Below are positions 7,259-7,330 of a stretch of DNA of 7,330 bases, piece after piece. The DNA is from an uncultured Actinomycetes bacterium. Its GTDB lineage: Bacteria > Actinomycetota > Thermoleophilia > Solirubrobacterales > Thermoleophilaceae. The notes below the pieces were generated by a model that was given only the letters and a program-made list of their open reading frames with translations, searched no databases and had not been told where the DNA came from. The DNA is taken from contig CAMLNW010000132.1 of the NCBI GenBank assembly GCA_946481495.1, positions 1 to 7,330 of the forward strand. Direction: 5' to 3'. Positions within the stretch are counted from its first letter, which is position 1, and every line of letters starts with the position of its first letter. Made by a program: the position numbers and the translations under genes.

Positions 7259-7330
7259 GGGGCCCTGTTTCGCAACGCGTAACTATCAGGTCGTCGCAAG
7301 CGATGACCTGATCACTTGGCAACCCGCGAT
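7259..7330 (-). other. Short 5' region of the first gene
   Basis: These 72 bases hold the palindrome, an in-frame stop (TAG, 7285-7283) and a weak AGGG before the ATG at 7258. On the minus strand GATAGT (7287-7282) resembles a -10 box, but the hexamer about 17 bp upstream (CAGGTC) is a poor -35, so I do not call a promoter. None of the three minus-strand frames encodes a hydrophobic segment here. Confidence 0.5.
7285..7312. repeat. 28-bp near-perfect palindrome in the 5' leader
   Basis: On the plus strand the left arm is ATCAGGTCGTCGC (7285-7297), the loop is AA (7298-7299) and the right arm is GCGATGACCTGAT (7300-7312). The arms pair at 12 of 13 positions. It ends 27 bp before the ATG at 7258. 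No T-run follows on either strand, so it is not a typical intrinsic terminator. It could be an operator for a dimeric repressor, an mRNA hairpin in the 5' leader, or the mark of a mobile or repetitive element. On the minus strand it overlaps the first base of the in-frame TAG. Confidence 0.7.

Noticed and set aside
4958..7282. Plus-strand reading frames 4958-6202 and 6284-7282
   Set aside because: They are antisense to the 1458-residue protein, whose frame shows clear domains. The plus-strand products are Arg-rich and repeat no recognisable motif.
7285..7312. Palindrome as a rho-independent terminator
   Set aside because: No T-rich tract follows the stem on either strand, and a 2-nt loop is unusually tight for a terminator.
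7092..7322. 76-codon minus-strand frame starting at 7322, as a possible true N-terminus joined by a frameshift
   Set aside because: Its sequence (MPSDQVIACDDLIVTRC and onward) is neither signal-like nor NHL-like, and where it overlaps the NHL region the other frame is clearly the coding one.
1..7330. Defence system, toxin-antitoxin, CRISPR, prophage or transposon content
   Set aside because: No nuclease, ATPase, recombinase or transposase motif and no short direct-repeat array was found. The window is fully explained by two large structural-type genes.

Overview
This GC-rich window looks like the chromosome of a high-GC actinobacterium. Both proteins resemble the large secreted repeat proteins that are common in Solirubrobacterales/Thermoleophilia. 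That placement rests on remembered family resemblance and composition only; no rRNA or marker gene is present. Nearly all of the window is taken up by two long genes on the minus strand. I see no tRNA, rRNA, CRISPR array, transposase or defence gene.

Layout, read in the direction of transcription (right to left). Positions 7330-7259 are a short leader that carries a near-perfect 28-bp palindrome (7285-7312). Positions 7258-2882 encode a 1458-residue multidomain protein: an NHL-type beta-propeller region interrupted by a roughly 100-residue beta-rich insert, two fibronectin-III-like domains, a second propeller made of PD40/TolB-like 'DGS-x-V-x-F' repeats, and an Arg-rich C-terminal beta domain. 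After a 50-nt gap, a second gene starts at 2831 behind a strong Shine-Dalgarno sequence. It runs off the left edge (943 complete codons seen). It encodes a Sec-exported protein with a DUF11-like domain and at least four copies of a Cys-containing 'LP-x-G ... C ... CP-x-x-S-x-I-G' module.

The two genes are co-directional and closely spaced, with no terminator visible between them, so they are probably one transcription unit for extracellular or surface proteins. No catalytic motif is apparent in either; the domains suggest binding, adhesion or structural roles. The main oddities are: the first protein has an extracellular-type architecture but no signal peptide in any upstream frame, and an in-frame stop lies just upstream; the palindrome overlaps that stop by one base; one propeller blade carries a large insertion; and the modules of the second protein repeat at wide intervals. 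The long plus-strand reading frames across the window are antisense shadows of these two genes.
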